Shown piece by piece: positions 9,658-18,801 of a DNA stretch of 64,000 nucleotides. This DNA comes from Janthinobacterium sp. J1-1 (GTDB lineage Bacteria > Pseudomonadota > Gammaproteobacteria > Burkholderiales > Burkholderiaceae_D), in contig NZ_CP132339.1 in NCBI RefSeq assembly GCF_030944405.1, forward strand, positions 4,464,001 through 4,528,000, in the 5' to 3' direction. Numbering within the stretch: the stretch's first letter is position 1; the number at the start of each line of letters is the position of its first letter. The notes beneath the pieces are model-generated. The model did not search any database, had not been told where the DNA came from, and saw only the letters and a program-made list of their open reading frames with translations. The translations under genes and the position numbers were made by a program.

Positions 9658-11754
9658 TTATTTGCTCAGGTCGATCGCATATTTGGCAAAGCCGCTGGCG
9701 TCCAGCGCGCCTTCGGACACGACATTGGCGATGCCGCTGCTTTTTGCCAGCGCCAGGTGGCCGGGCGCCGAGCGCAGGATCACCGGGCCGGCGGTGGCCG
9801 TCTTGACGAAACTCCAGCTGCGCGCGCTGCCGTTGTCCGCCAGGGTCACCTTGCCGGCGCCCTTGCCGGCCAGGGCCAGCAGGTAGTTGCTGACCACGGC
9901 CTGGTTGGCGTCCGGCGACTTGATGATGGTCTTGCTGCCGTCGATGCCTGGCACGGCGCCGCCGCCGCCAGCGCGGTAGTCATTGGTGGCGACGATAAAG
10001 TCATCGCTGTCGGCCACCACCGCGCCCTTGTGGCGCAGGTTGACGATGCGGCTGCCCGCCGGCTTGGTCACGTCGATCTGGTACGTGAGCGCATTGTTTT
10101 CCGCATAGAACACGTCATAGTTGTAGATCGTGCCATAGGTCGGCACCAGGTCCTGCTCGGTGCTCAAGGCCGGGTTGATCTGGGCAAACTGTTTGGCCGA
10201 GGTTTCCAGCCACGCTTTCAGGTCCGACCCCTTGATCTTCACGGCTTGCAGATTGTTATTGCTATACAAATACAAGTCGCCCGGATTGCGTACTTGCAAG
10301 CCGACCGGCGCGGCCGGCGTCGCGCCGGCAGCCACATCCGTGAAATCCGATGGCCCGTTGCGGCCCGCCTTGAAGGGCGCGCTGCAGGAAATCACCGGGA
10401 TATTCTTGTAGCTGGCCAAAGTCGCATCGGTGCTGGTGGCAATGAAGTTTTTCACGTAATCGAGCTGGGCCTGGTTGACCAGCTGGATCGCGCTGACATC
10501 ACCCACCAGCGCGAAATACGCCGACATCTCGAAATCGGTGCTGACGCCCAGCGGCTTTTTCGCGTAGGCGATGGTGGCGTCATGCTCGGTGGCCACCAGC
10601 GGCGCGATCGCCGGGTCGGCCTTGACGTTCGTGCCGTCGGCCAGCTTGAAGCCGCGCGACTCGACGGTCGTCTTGTCCGGCTGCACCACCCACTTGCCGC
10701 CCTGGTAGACCATGGTCAGCTTGATGATGCCCAGGCGGCGGCCCCAGCTTTGCGCCATGACGGTCGGCACGCCGTTGACCAAGCCCTTGTCGCCATCGAT
10801 CCTGGCGCTGGCCGGGAAGGCGGCAAACGAGGCGTCCAGCGCGGCAGCGCCCGCTTCCTTGCCTTTCGGGAAGATCAGGTGCGAATGGCCGATCATCAGC
10901 GCGTCGATGCCGGTGCTGGTCAAATGATAACTGCCGTTTTCCATCTTCGGGCTGTAGGCGCTGGTGTCCAGGCCACCGTGCGACAGGGCCACCACCAGGT
11001 CGGCACCCTTGCTGCGCAGCTCGGGCACATATTGTTTCGCCGCTTCCTGCACGCCGGTCACGCTGACCTTGCCGGCCAGTACTTTTTGATCCCATTCGAG
11101 GATTTGCGGCGGCACAAAGCTCATCACGCCGATATTGATCTTGACGTTGAGCTTGCTGCCATCGGGCGCCACGGCGGCAAAATCGCGCGGCAGCAACACG
11201 TAAGGGTTGAAGATCGGCTTGCCGCTGGCCACGCCGACCACATTGCTCAGCACGGAAGGGAAGGTGGGCGCGCCGCAATTGCCGCTGGGCTTGCTGACGC
11301 CGGGAATGCCGAAATCGGTATTCGTGATCTGGCTCAGATAGCCCAGGCCGTAGTTGAATTCATGGTTGCCCATGCCGCCCGCGTCATACTTGAGCGCGTT
11401 CATGGCCTTGTGCACGGCCAGGGTCGCCGTGCAGGGCACGGGCGCGGCGACCGCCTGCAGGTCGGCCAGCAGGGTACCCTGGATTACGTCGCCATCGTCG
11501 AGCAGCACGTTGTTGGGATTTTCCGCACGCGCCGCCTGGATCAGGGTCGAGGTGCGTTCCAGGCCCAGGCTGGTGTCTTCGGCCAGCGCATAGTAGTTGT
11601 AGCTGAGCACGTTCGAATGGATATCGGTGGTCTCCAGCAGCGCCACGGTGACCGTCGTGCCTTCAGGAATATTGGCCGGCTTGTTCAAGCTGCCATTGCA
11701 GCCCACCAGGCCCACACCCGCCAGCGCCGCCATCATGATCCAGTTTGTTTTCAT
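9658..11754 (-). CDS. 5'-nucleotidase / 2',3'-cyclic-nucleotide phosphodiesterase family lipoprotein
   Basis: A 698-residue two-domain metallophosphatase of the CpdB/UshA family. The signal peptide ends in lipobox L-V-G-C (Cys19). Metal-binding motifs are T-T-D-I-H-S-N, L-L-D-D-G-D-V-I-Q-G, G-M-G-N-H-E-F-N-Y-G and G-H-S-H-L-I-F-P. The C-terminal substrate domain carries D-D-F-I-V-A-T-N-D-Y-R-A-G-G-G-G, typical of 3'-nucleotidases (CpdB). It would release phosphate and nucleosides from extracellular nucleotides. A Pho box upstream supports phosphate-starvation control. ATG at 11760 in the same frame is an alternative start; GAGA sits better for the one given. Confidence 0.88.
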   Translation of the reverse strand: MKTNWIMMAALAGVGLVGCNGSLNKPANIPEGTTVTVALLETTDIHSNVLSYNYYALAEDTSLGLERTSTLIQAARAENPNNVLLDDGDVIQGTLLADLQAVAAPVPCTATLAVHKAMNALKYDAGGMGNHEFNYGLGYLSQITNTDFGIPGVSKPSGNCGAPTFPSVLSNVVGVASGKPIFNPYVLLPRDFAAVAPDGSKLNVKINIGVMSFVPPQILEWDQKVLAGKVSVTGVQEAAKQYVPELRSKGADLVVALSHGGLDTSAYSPKMENGSYHLTSTGIDALMIGHSHLIFPKGKEAGAAALDASFAAFPASARIDGDKGLVNGVPTVMAQSWGRRLGIIKLTMVYQGGKWVVQPDKTTVESRGFKLADGTNVKADPAIAPLVATEHDATIAYAKKPLGVSTDFEMSAYFALVGDVSAIQLVNQAQLDYVKNFIATSTDATLASYKNIPVISCSAPFKAGRNGPSDFTDVAAGATPAAPVGLQVRNPGDLYLYSNNNLQAVKIKGSDLKAWLETSAKQFAQINPALSTEQDLVPTYGTIYNYDVFYAENNALTYQIDVTKPAGSRIVNLRHKGAVVADSDDFIVATNDYRAGGGGAVPGIDGSKTIIKSPDANQAVVSNYLLALAGKGAGKVTLADNGSARSWSFVKTATAGPVILRSAPGHLALAKSSGIANVVSEGALDASGFAKYAIDLSK

Positions 11755-11784
11755 TGCCATTCTCGGAAAGATTCAAAGGACGCG

Positions 11785-11818
11785 ACTGTAGCGCTGTCAT
11801 ATGACGGCCGAATGACAG
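11785..11818 (-). promoter_or_regulatory. Pho box and -10 element of the nucleotidase gene
   Basis: On the minus strand the 18-mer CTGTCAT-TCGG-CCGTCAT (11818-11801) matches the PhoB direct repeat CTGTCAT-N4-CTGTCAT at 13 of 14 defined positions. Ten bases later TACAGT (11790-11785) can serve as a -10. This is the standard architecture of PhoB-activated promoters, in which the box replaces the -35. Confidence 0.7.
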
Positions 11819-11854
11819 CACGAGTGGAGACAAGAAAAAGCTGTTAATGCAAGG

Positions 11855-11884
11855 AAGTTGCACTATAATTTGCAAACGCAACTT
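11855..11884. promoter_or_regulatory. Inverted repeat over the -10 of the first cobW gene (candidate Zur operator)
   Basis: AAGTTGC (11855-11861) and GCAACTT (11878-11884) form a perfect inverted repeat around TATAAT (11864-11869). A nested TTGCA...TGCAA pair is also present. The element starts 50 bases upstream of the GTPase start, where a repressor would block transcription. Because a Zur-like gene lies at the end of the locus, Zur is the likely ligand, but the exact Zur motif of this lineage is not known to me. Confidence 0.5.
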
Positions 11885-11904
11885 AACTGCATCAAGGAAT
11901 CATC

Positions 11905-13131
11905 ATGAGAAAACTCCCCGTTACCGTACTGTCCGGCTTCCTCGGCGCCGGCAAGACCACCTTGCTCAACCACATACTGCGCAACCGCGAGGGCAAGCGC
12001 GTGGCCGTAATCGTCAACGACATGAGCGACGTCAATATCGACGCCTCCTTGATCCGCGAGGGCACGCAGGCGGCCGGCGCGGCCCTGTCGCGCACCGAGG
12101 AAAAGCTGGTCGAGATGTCGAATGGCTGCATCTGCTGCACCCTACGCGACGATCTGCTGCTGGAAGTGCGGCGCCTGGCCGAGGAAGACCGCTTCGATTA
12201 CCTGCTGATCGAATCGACCGGCGTGGGCGAACCGATGCCGGTGGCCGCCACCTTTGACTTCGAGGACGAAGACGGCGTCAGCCTGAACCAGGTGGCGCAG
12301 ATCGACTGCATGGTCACGGTGGTCGACTGCGCCAATATCCTGGCGGACTTCGGCAGTGAAGACACCCTGGAGCAGCGCGGCGAGACGGCGGGCGAGGGCG
12401 ACGACCGCCAGCTGGCGAACCTGCTGACGGAGCAGATCGAGTTTGCCAATGTGATCGTGCTCAACAAGGTCGATATGGTGGACGCCGCCGAGCGCGTGCG
12501 GGTGCTGGCCCTGATCAGGGCGCTCAACCCCGGTGCGCGCGTGATCGAGACCAACCAGTCGGTGGTGCCGCTGGCCGCCATCATGGGGACAGGCCTGTTC
12601 GACCTGCAGCAGGCGGCCAATATGCCGGGCTGGGCGCAGGAGCTGGCCGGCGTGCACGTGCCGGAGACGGAAGAATATGGCATCAGCAGTTTTGTCTACC
12701 GCGCCAGGGAACCGTTTCATGCGCAGCGCCTGTACGACTATATTTCGCAGCCGATCGCCGGGGTGGTGCGCAGCAAGGGCTATTTCTGGCTGGCCAGCCG
12801 CCCGGAATGGGTGGCCAGCCTGTCCGGCGCGGGCAAGCTGATGAATATCGAACCGGTGGGCCTGTGGTGGGCCGCCGTGCCGCAGGAACGGTGGCCGACG
12901 GATGCCGAATCGCTGGCGGAACTGAGGGAAGGCTGGAGCGAGCCCCATGGCGACCGCTACCAGGAAATCGTGTTTATCGGCCAGGACATGGATAAATCCG
13001 CGATTGAAGCCGGCCTGAAGCGCTGCCAGCTCAACTATACGGAGACGCGCAAGGGCATGGCCGCCTGGCGCAAGCTGCCCGATCCGTTTCCGCAGTGGCA
13101 GCGCATGGAAGACATCGAGGAGCCCGCATGA
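11905..13131 (+). CDS. COG0523 (CobW-family) GTPase, zinc-homeostasis type
   Basis: A 408-residue G3E GTPase. Walker A is G-F-L-G-A-G-K-T-T at residues 11-19, the metal-binding C-I-C-C is at residues 75-78 in S-N-G-C-I-C-C, and the base-recognition motif N-K-V-D follows near residue 188. A CobW C-terminal domain covers the last third. An acidic insertion is present (F-E-D-E-D-G, G-E-G-D-D). Such proteins deliver zinc or other metals to client enzymes when the metal is scarce (ZagA/ZigA). First gene of a pair whose start follows a strong inverted repeat; its stop overlaps the next start (ATGA). Confidence 0.88.
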   Translation: MRKLPVTVLSGFLGAGKTTLLNHILRNREGKRVAVIVNDMSDVNIDASLIREGTQAAGAALSRTEEKLVEMSNGCICCTLRDDLLLEVRRLAEEDRFDYLLIESTGVGEPMPVAATFDFEDEDGVSLNQVAQIDCMVTVVDCANILADFGSEDTLEQRGETAGEGDDRQLANLLTEQIEFANVIVLNKVDMVDAAERVRVLALIRALNPGARVIETNQSVVPLAAIMGTGLFDLQQAANMPGWAQELAGVHVPETEEYGISSFVYRAREPFHAQRLYDYISQPIAGVVRSKGYFWLASRPEWVASLSGAGKLMNIEPVGLWWAAVPQERWPTDAESLAELREGWSEPHGDRYQEIVFIGQDMDKSAIEAGLKRCQLNYTETRKGMAAWRKLPDPFPQWQRMEDIEEPA

Positions 13132-14171
13132 TGGACGAGGAGTTCATGCCTGAGCTGATCCCGGTCACCATCATCACGGGTTTTCTCGGCAGCGGCAAGA
13201 CCACCTTGCTCAAGCGTATTCTGCAGGGCAAGCATGGTCTGCGCATCGCGGTGATCGAAAACGAGTTCGCGCTTGATGGCATCGACAATGCGCTGCTGGT
13301 GCAGGACAGCGAGGAGCAGATCGTCGAGATGAACAATGGCTGCATCTGCTGCAGCGTGCGCGGCGACCTGATCCGCATCCTGGGCGAGCTGCGGCAGAAA
13401 CGCTCGGCCGGCACGCTGGCTTTCGACCATGTGATTATCGAAACGACGGGCCTGGCCGCGCCGGGGCCGGTGGCGCAGACCTTTTTTGCCGAGCCGTCCG
13501 TCAGCGCCTTTTACATGCTCGATGCGATCCTGACGGTAATCGACGCGCGCCACGCGCAGCAGCAATTGACGGAACACCGCGAAGCGCAGGAGCAGGTCGG
13601 TTTTGCCGACCGCATCCTGCTGTCGAAAACCGACCTGGTCAGCAAGGACGAGCTGGCCAAGCTGCGCCAGCGCCTGCTGGCCATCAATTGCCGCGCCAGC
13701 ATGCAGAAAGTGAGTTTTGGCAATGTGCCGCTGCGCGATATCCTGAATATCCGCGGCTTCAACCTGAACGCCATCGTCGAGCTGGAACCGGATTTCCTGG
13801 GCGAACTGGGACACCGCCATGGCGACGGCGTGCAGTCGTTTGTCTACCACCAGGCCCGGCCGCTGGACTTGATAAAGGTGGAGAATTTTCTGGACGCCAT
13901 CGTGCAGCTGTTCGGCACCCAGCTGATGCGCTACAAGGGGATTTTATACATTGCCGAGTCGCCGTGCCGCGCCGTGTTCCAGGGCGTGCACATGCTGATG
14001 GGCTCGGAACTGGGCGCGCCGTGGCGCGACGGCGAAACGCGGGCCAGCAAGATGGTGTTTATCGGCCGGGGCTTGCCGCAGGACACCCTGATACGGGGCC
14101 TGGACCGCTGCGTGGCGGGCGAGCAGGCGCCGGAGATGCAGCCTACTTACAGCGCGGACACAGCCCCTTGA
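13128..14171 (+). CDS. Second COG0523 (CobW-family) GTPase
   Basis: A 347-residue G3E GTPase with Walker [10 protein letters not shown], metal site [12 protein letters not shown], switch region [10 protein letters not shown] and S-K-T-D for guanine binding. It resembles YjiA-type members. It differs clearly from the upstream paralogue, so the pair is not a recent duplication. Start ATG overlaps the upstream stop by 4 bases; ATGATG allows a start 3 bases later. The 3' end overlaps the convergent Zur-like gene by 29 bases. Confidence 0.88.
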   Translation: MMDEEFMPELIPVTIITGFLGSGKTTLLKRILQGKHGLRIAVIENEFALDGIDNALLVQDSEEQIVEMNNGCICCSVRGDLIRILGELRQKRSAGTLAFDHVIIETTGLAAPGPVAQTFFAEPSVSAFYMLDAILTVIDARHAQQQLTEHREAQEQVGFADRILLSKTDLVSKDELAKLRQRLLAINCRASMQKVSFGNVPLRDILNIRGFNLNAIVELEPDFLGELGHRHGDGVQSFVYHQARPLDLIKVENFLDAIVQLFGTQLMRYKGILYIAESPCRAVFQGVHMLMGSELGAPWRDGETRASKMVFIGRGLPQDTLIRGLDRCVAGEQAPEMQPTYSADTAP

Positions 14172-14565
14172 TCAGGTAATCGACGTCGCCGCCGCTGAAT
14201 CCTTCGGGCAGGGACACGGGTGGCGGCAGCTTGACTTCATTGAAGCAGGTGACGGTGGCGCATTTGTTGCACTGGAAATGGGCGTGCTCGTGCGCCTGAT
14301 GGCCGCCGCCGGCGCTGAAGCGCCACACCTGGTCGCCGCCGGCGATGCGGTGCACCAGCTCGTTTTCGGTCAGCCATTCCAGCACCCGGTACAAGGTGAC
14401 GGAATCGATATCGCTGTCCTGCGCCAGCGCCTGCTGGATTTCATGGTGGGTCATCGACTGGCTTTGCGCCATCAAAAAGTCCAGCACCTTCACGCGCGTC
14501 TTGGTGACGCGGGCATTGGTGTTGCGGATCAGCGATTCAGCTTGTTCGGTAGAAGAAGTCAACAT
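14143..14565 (-). CDS. zur: Fur-family regulator, Zur-like
   Basis: About 140 residues. The N-terminal winged helix contains R-V-T-K-T-R-V-K-V-L-D and S-V-T-L-Y-R-V-L-E-W-L. The C-terminal metal domain has a His-rich loop (H-Q-A-H-E-H-A-H) and two C-x-x-C pairs, F-Q-C-N-K-C and L-C-P-R-C, that would hold structural zinc. Fur, Zur and PerR cannot be separated safely by sequence alone; Zur is favoured because the convergent genes are zinc-type COG0523 GTPases. Several in-frame starts exist; the ATG given precedes the conserved part, with a weak AGG upstream. Confidence 0.75.
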   Translation of the reverse strand: MLTSSTEQAESLIRNTNARVTKTRVKVLDFLMAQSQSMTHHEIQQALAQDSDIDSVTLYRVLEWLTENELVHRIAGGDQVWRFSAGGGHQAHEHAHFQCNKCATVTCFNEVKLPPPVSLPEGFSGGDVDYLIKGLCPRCK

Positions 14566-14663
14566 AATGTTTGCCTGCATGCGCATGGTCATCATCGCGG
14601 CGCGGTCGCCGTGTCTTTGCCATGCCGTTTTACCGCATCTTAACATGCCTGCCCACCTGCCTG

Positions 14664-15977
14664 TCAGGGCTTGAACGTCCAGTAGCGCCCCTTGGGCGTG
14701 TCGACCGGATCGAGAAAGCGCTGGTCGGCGCGCGCATTGTTATGGATCAGATAAAACATGTCGGACAGGGCCGAGCGCCGCTCGGCAAAATAGCTGTGTT
14801 TGAGGAAACCCGTGTCCACGCCGGTGGCGTCGATGGTTTCCACGCCGGCCAGCAGCATGCCGTCGCCGCTGTCGCCGGCGCGCCGATGGCCGTGCACCAG
14901 CCTGGACGCGGCCAGCGCCAGGTCTTCCGACGAGGCGTACAGGGTCACCGGATGGTGTGCGGCCGTCAGCCGGGGCGCGATCTCTTGCTGGAATACATCG
15001 GCGTCGATATCGGGCGCCGTCAGGATGATTTCGGCGATGCGCCTGGCCAGTGCCGGCTGGCTTTCGATCAGGCCGGCCACGGCGCGCGCCAGGCCACGGT
15101 TGCCCATGCTGTGGCCGATCAGGTAGACCTTGGCGGCATCGGTCTTTTGCAGGAAGTCGGCGAGAAATGCCTGCAGGTGGGGCGTGCTCCATTCGATATT
15201 GTTTTCATCGACCGTATAGCGCGCCACGTCGCCCTGCGACGGCCAGCTGTAGAACACGGGCGCGCCATCGAAGCCGAGGTCGTATGCCATCTGCCCCGTG
15301 CGCCGCGCCGCATCCTCGAAGCTGACGTTATAGCCATGGATAAAGATAAAGGCGCTGCCGGCGGCGGACGCCTTGACCTGCGCGGCGATGCCGGCAAAGA
15401 AACGGGCCTGGTCCTCCACCTCGGCGTCGAGCAGCATCACGTGTTTGGCCGGGTCCAGGCGAAATTCCAGCCGCCACAGGGAAGGGGACTCCAGCTCGCC
15501 CATGCGGTGGTCGCGCGGGATGCTGATCTCGCAGTGGCCGTAGCTGAGACCGGCGTTGTGACTGCGCTCGTTGCCGAAACGCTGCGCGGCCGGCTTGCCC
15601 AGGTCGCGCTGGCGGTCGGTGGCAAAGCCCACCTTGACCACCGCATGGTTTGACACCAGCGCGCTTTTTTCCACGCCAGCCACTGCTGGCACGGCCTCCG
15701 GCCGGGGCAATTGCTCCAGCAGCGCCTGCGCCGCAAACAGGACGGCCATGTCGTCGGGCGCCTTGGCCCTGGCCACGGCTTTCGACAGCGCCAGGCGCAG
15801 TTCGGGCGTATCGGGCGCCGCTTCCAGGCTGGCGATGGCGGCCAGCACATCGGCCGCGCCGGCCAGCTGGCCGATGGCCGCTTTCAGGCGCCGGTAGGGC
15901 TCGGTGATGGAGTCAGGCGACGCATGGTGCGCGCCGTGGGCGATGGCGGCCGCCACCGCGGAAGTGATCAAGTCCAT
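14664..15977 (-). CDS. Alpha/beta hydrolase of the DUF900 family
   Basis: A 437-residue cytoplasmic protein. The first 120 residues are helical and Ala-rich with no known motif. The hydrolase core carries F-I-H-G-Y-N (oxyanion side), nucleophile elbow G-H-S-M-G and, near the end, D-T-G-F-L-K-H-S-Y-F with the probable catalytic His. The phrase V-F-Y-S-W-P-S-Q-G is typical of DUF900 esterase-like proteins. Substrate unknown. The start has AGGTGG upstream. It is followed by a gap and is not obviously in an operon with the Anbu gene, which lies upstream. Confidence 0.82.
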   Translation of the reverse strand: MDLITSAVAAAIAHGAHHASPDSITEPYRRLKAAIGQLAGAADVLAAIASLEAAPDTPELRLALSKAVARAKAPDDMAVLFAAQALLEQLPRPEAVPAVAGVEKSALVSNHAVVKVGFATDRQRDLGKPAAQRFGNERSHNAGLSYGHCEISIPRDHRMGELESPSLWRLEFRLDPAKHVMLLDAEVEDQARFFAGIAAQVKASAAGSAFIFIHGYNVSFEDAARRTGQMAYDLGFDGAPVFYSWPSQGDVARYTVDENNIEWSTPHLQAFLADFLQKTDAAKVYLIGHSMGNRGLARAVAGLIESQPALARRIAEIILTAPDIDADVFQQEIAPRLTAAHHPVTLYASSEDLALAASRLVHGHRRAGDSGDGMLLAGVETIDATGVDTGFLKHSYFAERRSALSDMFYLIHNNARADQRFLDPVDTPKGRYWTFKP

Positions 15978-16064
15978 GCGCCACCTGCCTCTCTGTGCAA
16001 TATGAACGGAACATCAATTCATCTTGCCATAAAAGCACGCTGCGCGCCAGTGGCGCGCACGGAC

Positions 16065-16943
16065 TCAATGCTGCTCGCCGCTGCCGAACTGCTGGGCCAG
16101 CGATTGCAGCGGGGTGACGCCGAGGCCGCCGCGGCCCGCATGCTCGGGAATCGCCACGCGCACCGGCTTGCTGCGCATATTGGTCGACGACAACACATTG
16201 CTGGTGGTGTCCGGCGCCGCGTTCCACACCGGATCGGCGATACCTTCGAACACATGCTTCAATTGCTCGCCCCAGGTGTCGCGGATCATGCGGAAATACT
16301 GGTTTTTTTCATCGATGGTGACAAAGCGCGTGACGGCCAGGCGTTCGGTTTCATACACCAGCAGGTCCAGCGGCAGGCCGACCGAAATATTCGAGCGCAG
16401 CGTCGAATCCATGGAAATCAGCGCGCACTTGGCCGCTTCGTCCAGGCCGGTGGCCGGGTTGATCACGCGGTCGATGATGGGCTTGCCATACTTGGCTTCG
16501 CCGATCTGGAAATAGGTGTTTTCATCGTGCGATTCGATGAAGTTGCCGGCCGAATAGACCTGGAACAGGCGGCAGCGCTCGGCGCCTATCTGGCCGCCGA
16601 GGATGATGCTGACATTGAAGTCGATGCCGCAGGCGGCCAGCGCCTTCGCTTCGCGCTGGTGCACGGTGCGCACGGCGTCGCCGACGATGCGCGCCGCGTC
16701 ATACATGCTGGTCACGTTCCAGATGCTGCGCCCGTCGCTGTCGACATGTTCGGCAACGATCTGGCGGATCGCCTGCGAGATCGACAGGTTACCGGCGGTC
16801 ATCATCACCAGCATGCGGTCGCCCGGATGTTCAAACACGCTCATCTTGCGGAAGGTGCCGACCTGGTCCACGCCGGCGTTGGTGCGGGAGTCGGACAGGA
16901 AGACCAGGCCCTGATTGAGGCGCATGCCTATGCAATAAGTCAT
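16065..16943 (-). CDS. Anbu-type proteasome-like peptidase
   Basis: A 292-residue Ntn-hydrolase of the Anbu (ancestral beta-subunit) family. The protein begins M-T-Y-C-I-G-M-R-L, so removal of Met exposes the catalytic Thr; S-D-S-R-T-N-A-G carries the conserved Asp/Arg region. A TTG six bases earlier is in frame but would add M-T before the catalytic Thr and is rejected. Anbu forms open helical rings; its substrates are not firmly known. It lies about 100 bases after the transglutaminase gene, completing a four-gene set conserved in many proteobacteria. Confidence 0.92.
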   Translation of the reverse strand: MTYCIGMRLNQGLVFLSDSRTNAGVDQVGTFRKMSVFEHPGDRMLVMMTAGNLSISQAIRQIVAEHVDSDGRSIWNVTSMYDAARIVGDAVRTVHQREAKALAACGIDFNVSIILGGQIGAERCRLFQVYSAGNFIESHDENTYFQIGEAKYGKPIIDRVINPATGLDEAAKCALISMDSTLRSNISVGLPLDLLVYETERLAVTRFVTIDEKNQYFRMIRDTWGEQLKHVFEGIADPVWNAAPDTTSNVLSSTNMRSKPVRVAIPEHAGRGGLGVTPLQSLAQQFGSGEQH

Positions 16944-16984
16944 CGTCAACGTTAACAGTCAAAAAAGGTGGTCATTCTACATCA

Positions 16985-17022
16985 GGCTGGCCCCGGACCA
17001 GCAAGCCGGGCCAGGCCCAGCC
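16985..17022. other. GC-rich stem-loop between transglutaminase and Anbu genes
   Basis: GGCTGGCCCCGG (16985-16996) can pair with CCGGGCCAGGCCCAGCC (17006-17022) in a long imperfect hairpin in the 104-base gap. On the minus strand the nearest T-run comes about 18 bases later, so it is not a canonical terminator. It could attenuate or process the transcript before the Anbu gene. Confidence 0.35.
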
Positions 17023-17047
17023 TCGTTCTGCCGGTTTTTTCAGGCGA

Positions 17048-17857
17048 TCAGGCCGGCACGATCTGCACGTCGACGCTCATGGTTTCCTTGCCGCCGCCCC
17101 GGCGCACGCCGCGCACGGGCGCGGCCGAATCGTAATCGCGGCCGATCGCCAGCCGGCAATACGCATCCGTCATCAATCGCGCATGCGTGACGTCGATGCT
17201 GACCCAGCCCGCGAAATCGCTGTCGACCACCCAGGCGTCGACCCAGGCATGGCTGGCCGCGTGGCCGGTGGTGCCCGGATCGATATAGCCGGACACATAG
17301 CGCGCCGGGATGTCCCAGGCATGGCAGCAGGCCAGGTACAAATGGGCATGGTCCTGGCACACGCCGCGCCCCAGCGCCAGGGCGGCGATGGCGGTGGTGG
17401 TCACCTCGGTGGCGCCGCTTTCATAGGCGACCTTGGCGGCGATGTTTTCGGCCAGCCGCAGCAAATGGCGGGTGGCGGCCGGCGTGCCGCGGTCCGGCAG
17501 GCTGGCGGCGGCCAGCGCGACGATCGTGGGGTCCGATTCGGTCAGCCGCGTCGGCATGGTAAACAATAGCGGCGAGAGCGTGTCGACCAGGTTCAGCCGG
17601 CCCTGGTAGGGGTAAATGGTTTCCACCGCGCCCTGCACCACCAGCGACAGCGCCTGGTGCTTGCCGTTAATGGTCAGCATCTGCGACAGGTTGCCGTAGG
17701 CATCCGTATAGGCGTGGCACTGGCCTGGCGTGTTGATCTGCCAGGACAGCGCGCGCTGCTGCGGTTCGATGCGCGGCGTCAGGTGCAGCTGCTGGATGGT
17801 GTACGCCAGCGGTGTGCTGTAGTGATACTTGGTTTCGTGGCGTATGGTGAGTATCAT
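17048..17857 (-). CDS. Transglutaminase-like cysteine protease
   Basis: A 269-residue protein with the bacterial transglutaminase N-terminal beta domain (I-R-H-E-T-K-Y-H-Y near residues 5-13) and a papain-like core. The triad is visible: Cys in L-G-R-G-V-C-Q-D-H-A-H, His in A-S-H-A-W-V-D-A-W and Asp in V-S-I-D-V-T-H. These proteins are predicted to hydrolyse or form amide bonds. No signal peptide. The start overlaps the stop of the alpha-E gene by one base (TGATG), showing translational coupling. Confidence 0.9.
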   Translation of the reverse strand: MILTIRHETKYHYSTPLAYTIQQLHLTPRIEPQQRALSWQINTPGQCHAYTDAYGNLSQMLTINGKHQALSLVVQGAVETIYPYQGRLNLVDTLSPLLFTMPTRLTESDPTIVALAAASLPDRGTPAATRHLLRLAENIAAKVAYESGATEVTTTAIAALALGRGVCQDHAHLYLACCHAWDIPARYVSGYIDPGTTGHAASHAWVDAWVVDSDFAGWVSIDVTHARLMTDAYCRLAIGRDYDSAAPVRGVRRGGGKETMSVDVQIVPA

Positions 17858-18801
17858 CAGGCCGCCAGGGGAACGAGGAAGTCACGGCTGACGCGGTTGC
17901 CCAGTTCATAAATATTTTCCAGGAACTCGGTCAGGGTATGGTGCAGGCCCGCTTTCAGGATGTCGTCGATATGGCCGAATTTCAGTTCGGCATGCAGCCG
18001 TCCCGCGAAACGCTCGGTATCGGCCGACACATCGTTGCGGATATGGTGCAGATTGTCGACCACGTCATCCATGCAGGCCAGCAGCGAACGGGGCATGTCG
18101 CCACGCAGGATCAGCAGCTCGGCCACGCGTTCGGGCGTGATCACGTCGCGGTAGACCTTGCGGTAGATCTCGAAGCCCGATACCGAGCGCAGCAGCGCCG
18201 CCCAATAGTAAAAGTCGCGCTGGGCGATGTCTTTCGAGGCATCCTTGGCGCCATGGAACTTCACGTCCAGGATGCGCGCCGTATTGTCGGCCCGTTCCAG
18301 GAAAGTGCCCAGGCGAATGAAATGAATCGCTTCATCTTTCAGCATGGTGCCCAGGGTCACGCCGCGCGACAGATGCGAGCGGTATTTGACCCATTCGAAA
18401 AAGGCGCTCGGGTCGGTTTCCAGCAGATTGCTTTTCAGGCGTTTCTGCAGGTCGAGCCAGGTGGCGTTCTGGGTTTCCCACACTTCGGTGGTCAACGTAC
18501 CGCGCACGGCGCGCGCGTTTTCGCGGGCGCCCGTCAGGCAGGCGAGGATGGACGAGGGGTTGTTCGGGTCGCGCACCATGAAGTCGAGCACGTCGCGCGT
18601 ATGGAAGCGGCCGTACTTGGCATCGTAGGCGCTTTGCAGCTCGGAAATGCCCAGGGTGGCGCGCCAGCCTTGCTCGGCGTCTTCCTGCGATTGCGGCAGC
18701 ATCGAGGTCTGCATGTTGACGTCGAGCATGCGGGCCGTGTTTTCGGCGCGTTCGGTGTAGCGGGCCATCCAGAACAGGTGATCGGCGGTGCGGCTCAGCA
18801 T
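17857..18801 (-). CDS. Alpha-E domain protein (DUF403)
   Basis: A 314-residue all-helical alpha-E protein. It opens with the family signature M-L-S-R-T-A-D-H-L-F-W-M-A-R-Y-T-E-R-A-E-N-T-A-R and later carries a second helix R-L-G-T-F-L-E-R-A-D-N-T-A-R-I-L-D. The function is unknown; it always accompanies the permuted ATP-grasp and transglutaminase genes and is proposed to take part in a peptide-tagging or amide-forming system. GGAG lies seven bases before the ATG, which overlaps the ATP-grasp stop (TAATG). The frame is open upstream but those residues belong to the neighbour. Confidence 0.92.
   Translation of the reverse strand: MLSRTADHLFWMARYTERAENTARMLDVNMQTSMLPQSQEDAEQGWRATLGISELQSAYDAKYGRFHTRDVLDFMVRDPNNPSSILACLTGARENARAVRGTLTTEVWETQNATWLDLQKRLKSNLLETDPSAFFEWVKYRSHLSRGVTLGTMLKDEAIHFIRLGTFLERADNTARILDVKFHGAKDASKDIAQRDFYYWAALLRSVSGFEIYRKVYRDVITPERVAELLILRGDMPRSLLACMDDVVDNLHHIRNDVSADTERFAGRLHAELKFGHIDDILKAGLHHTLTEFLENIYELGNRVSRDFLVPLAA

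Noticed and set aside
9466..11847. 793-codon plus-strand open frame opposite the nucleotidase
   Set aside because: Antisense shadow; the minus strand encodes clear phosphatase motifs and a lipoprotein signal.
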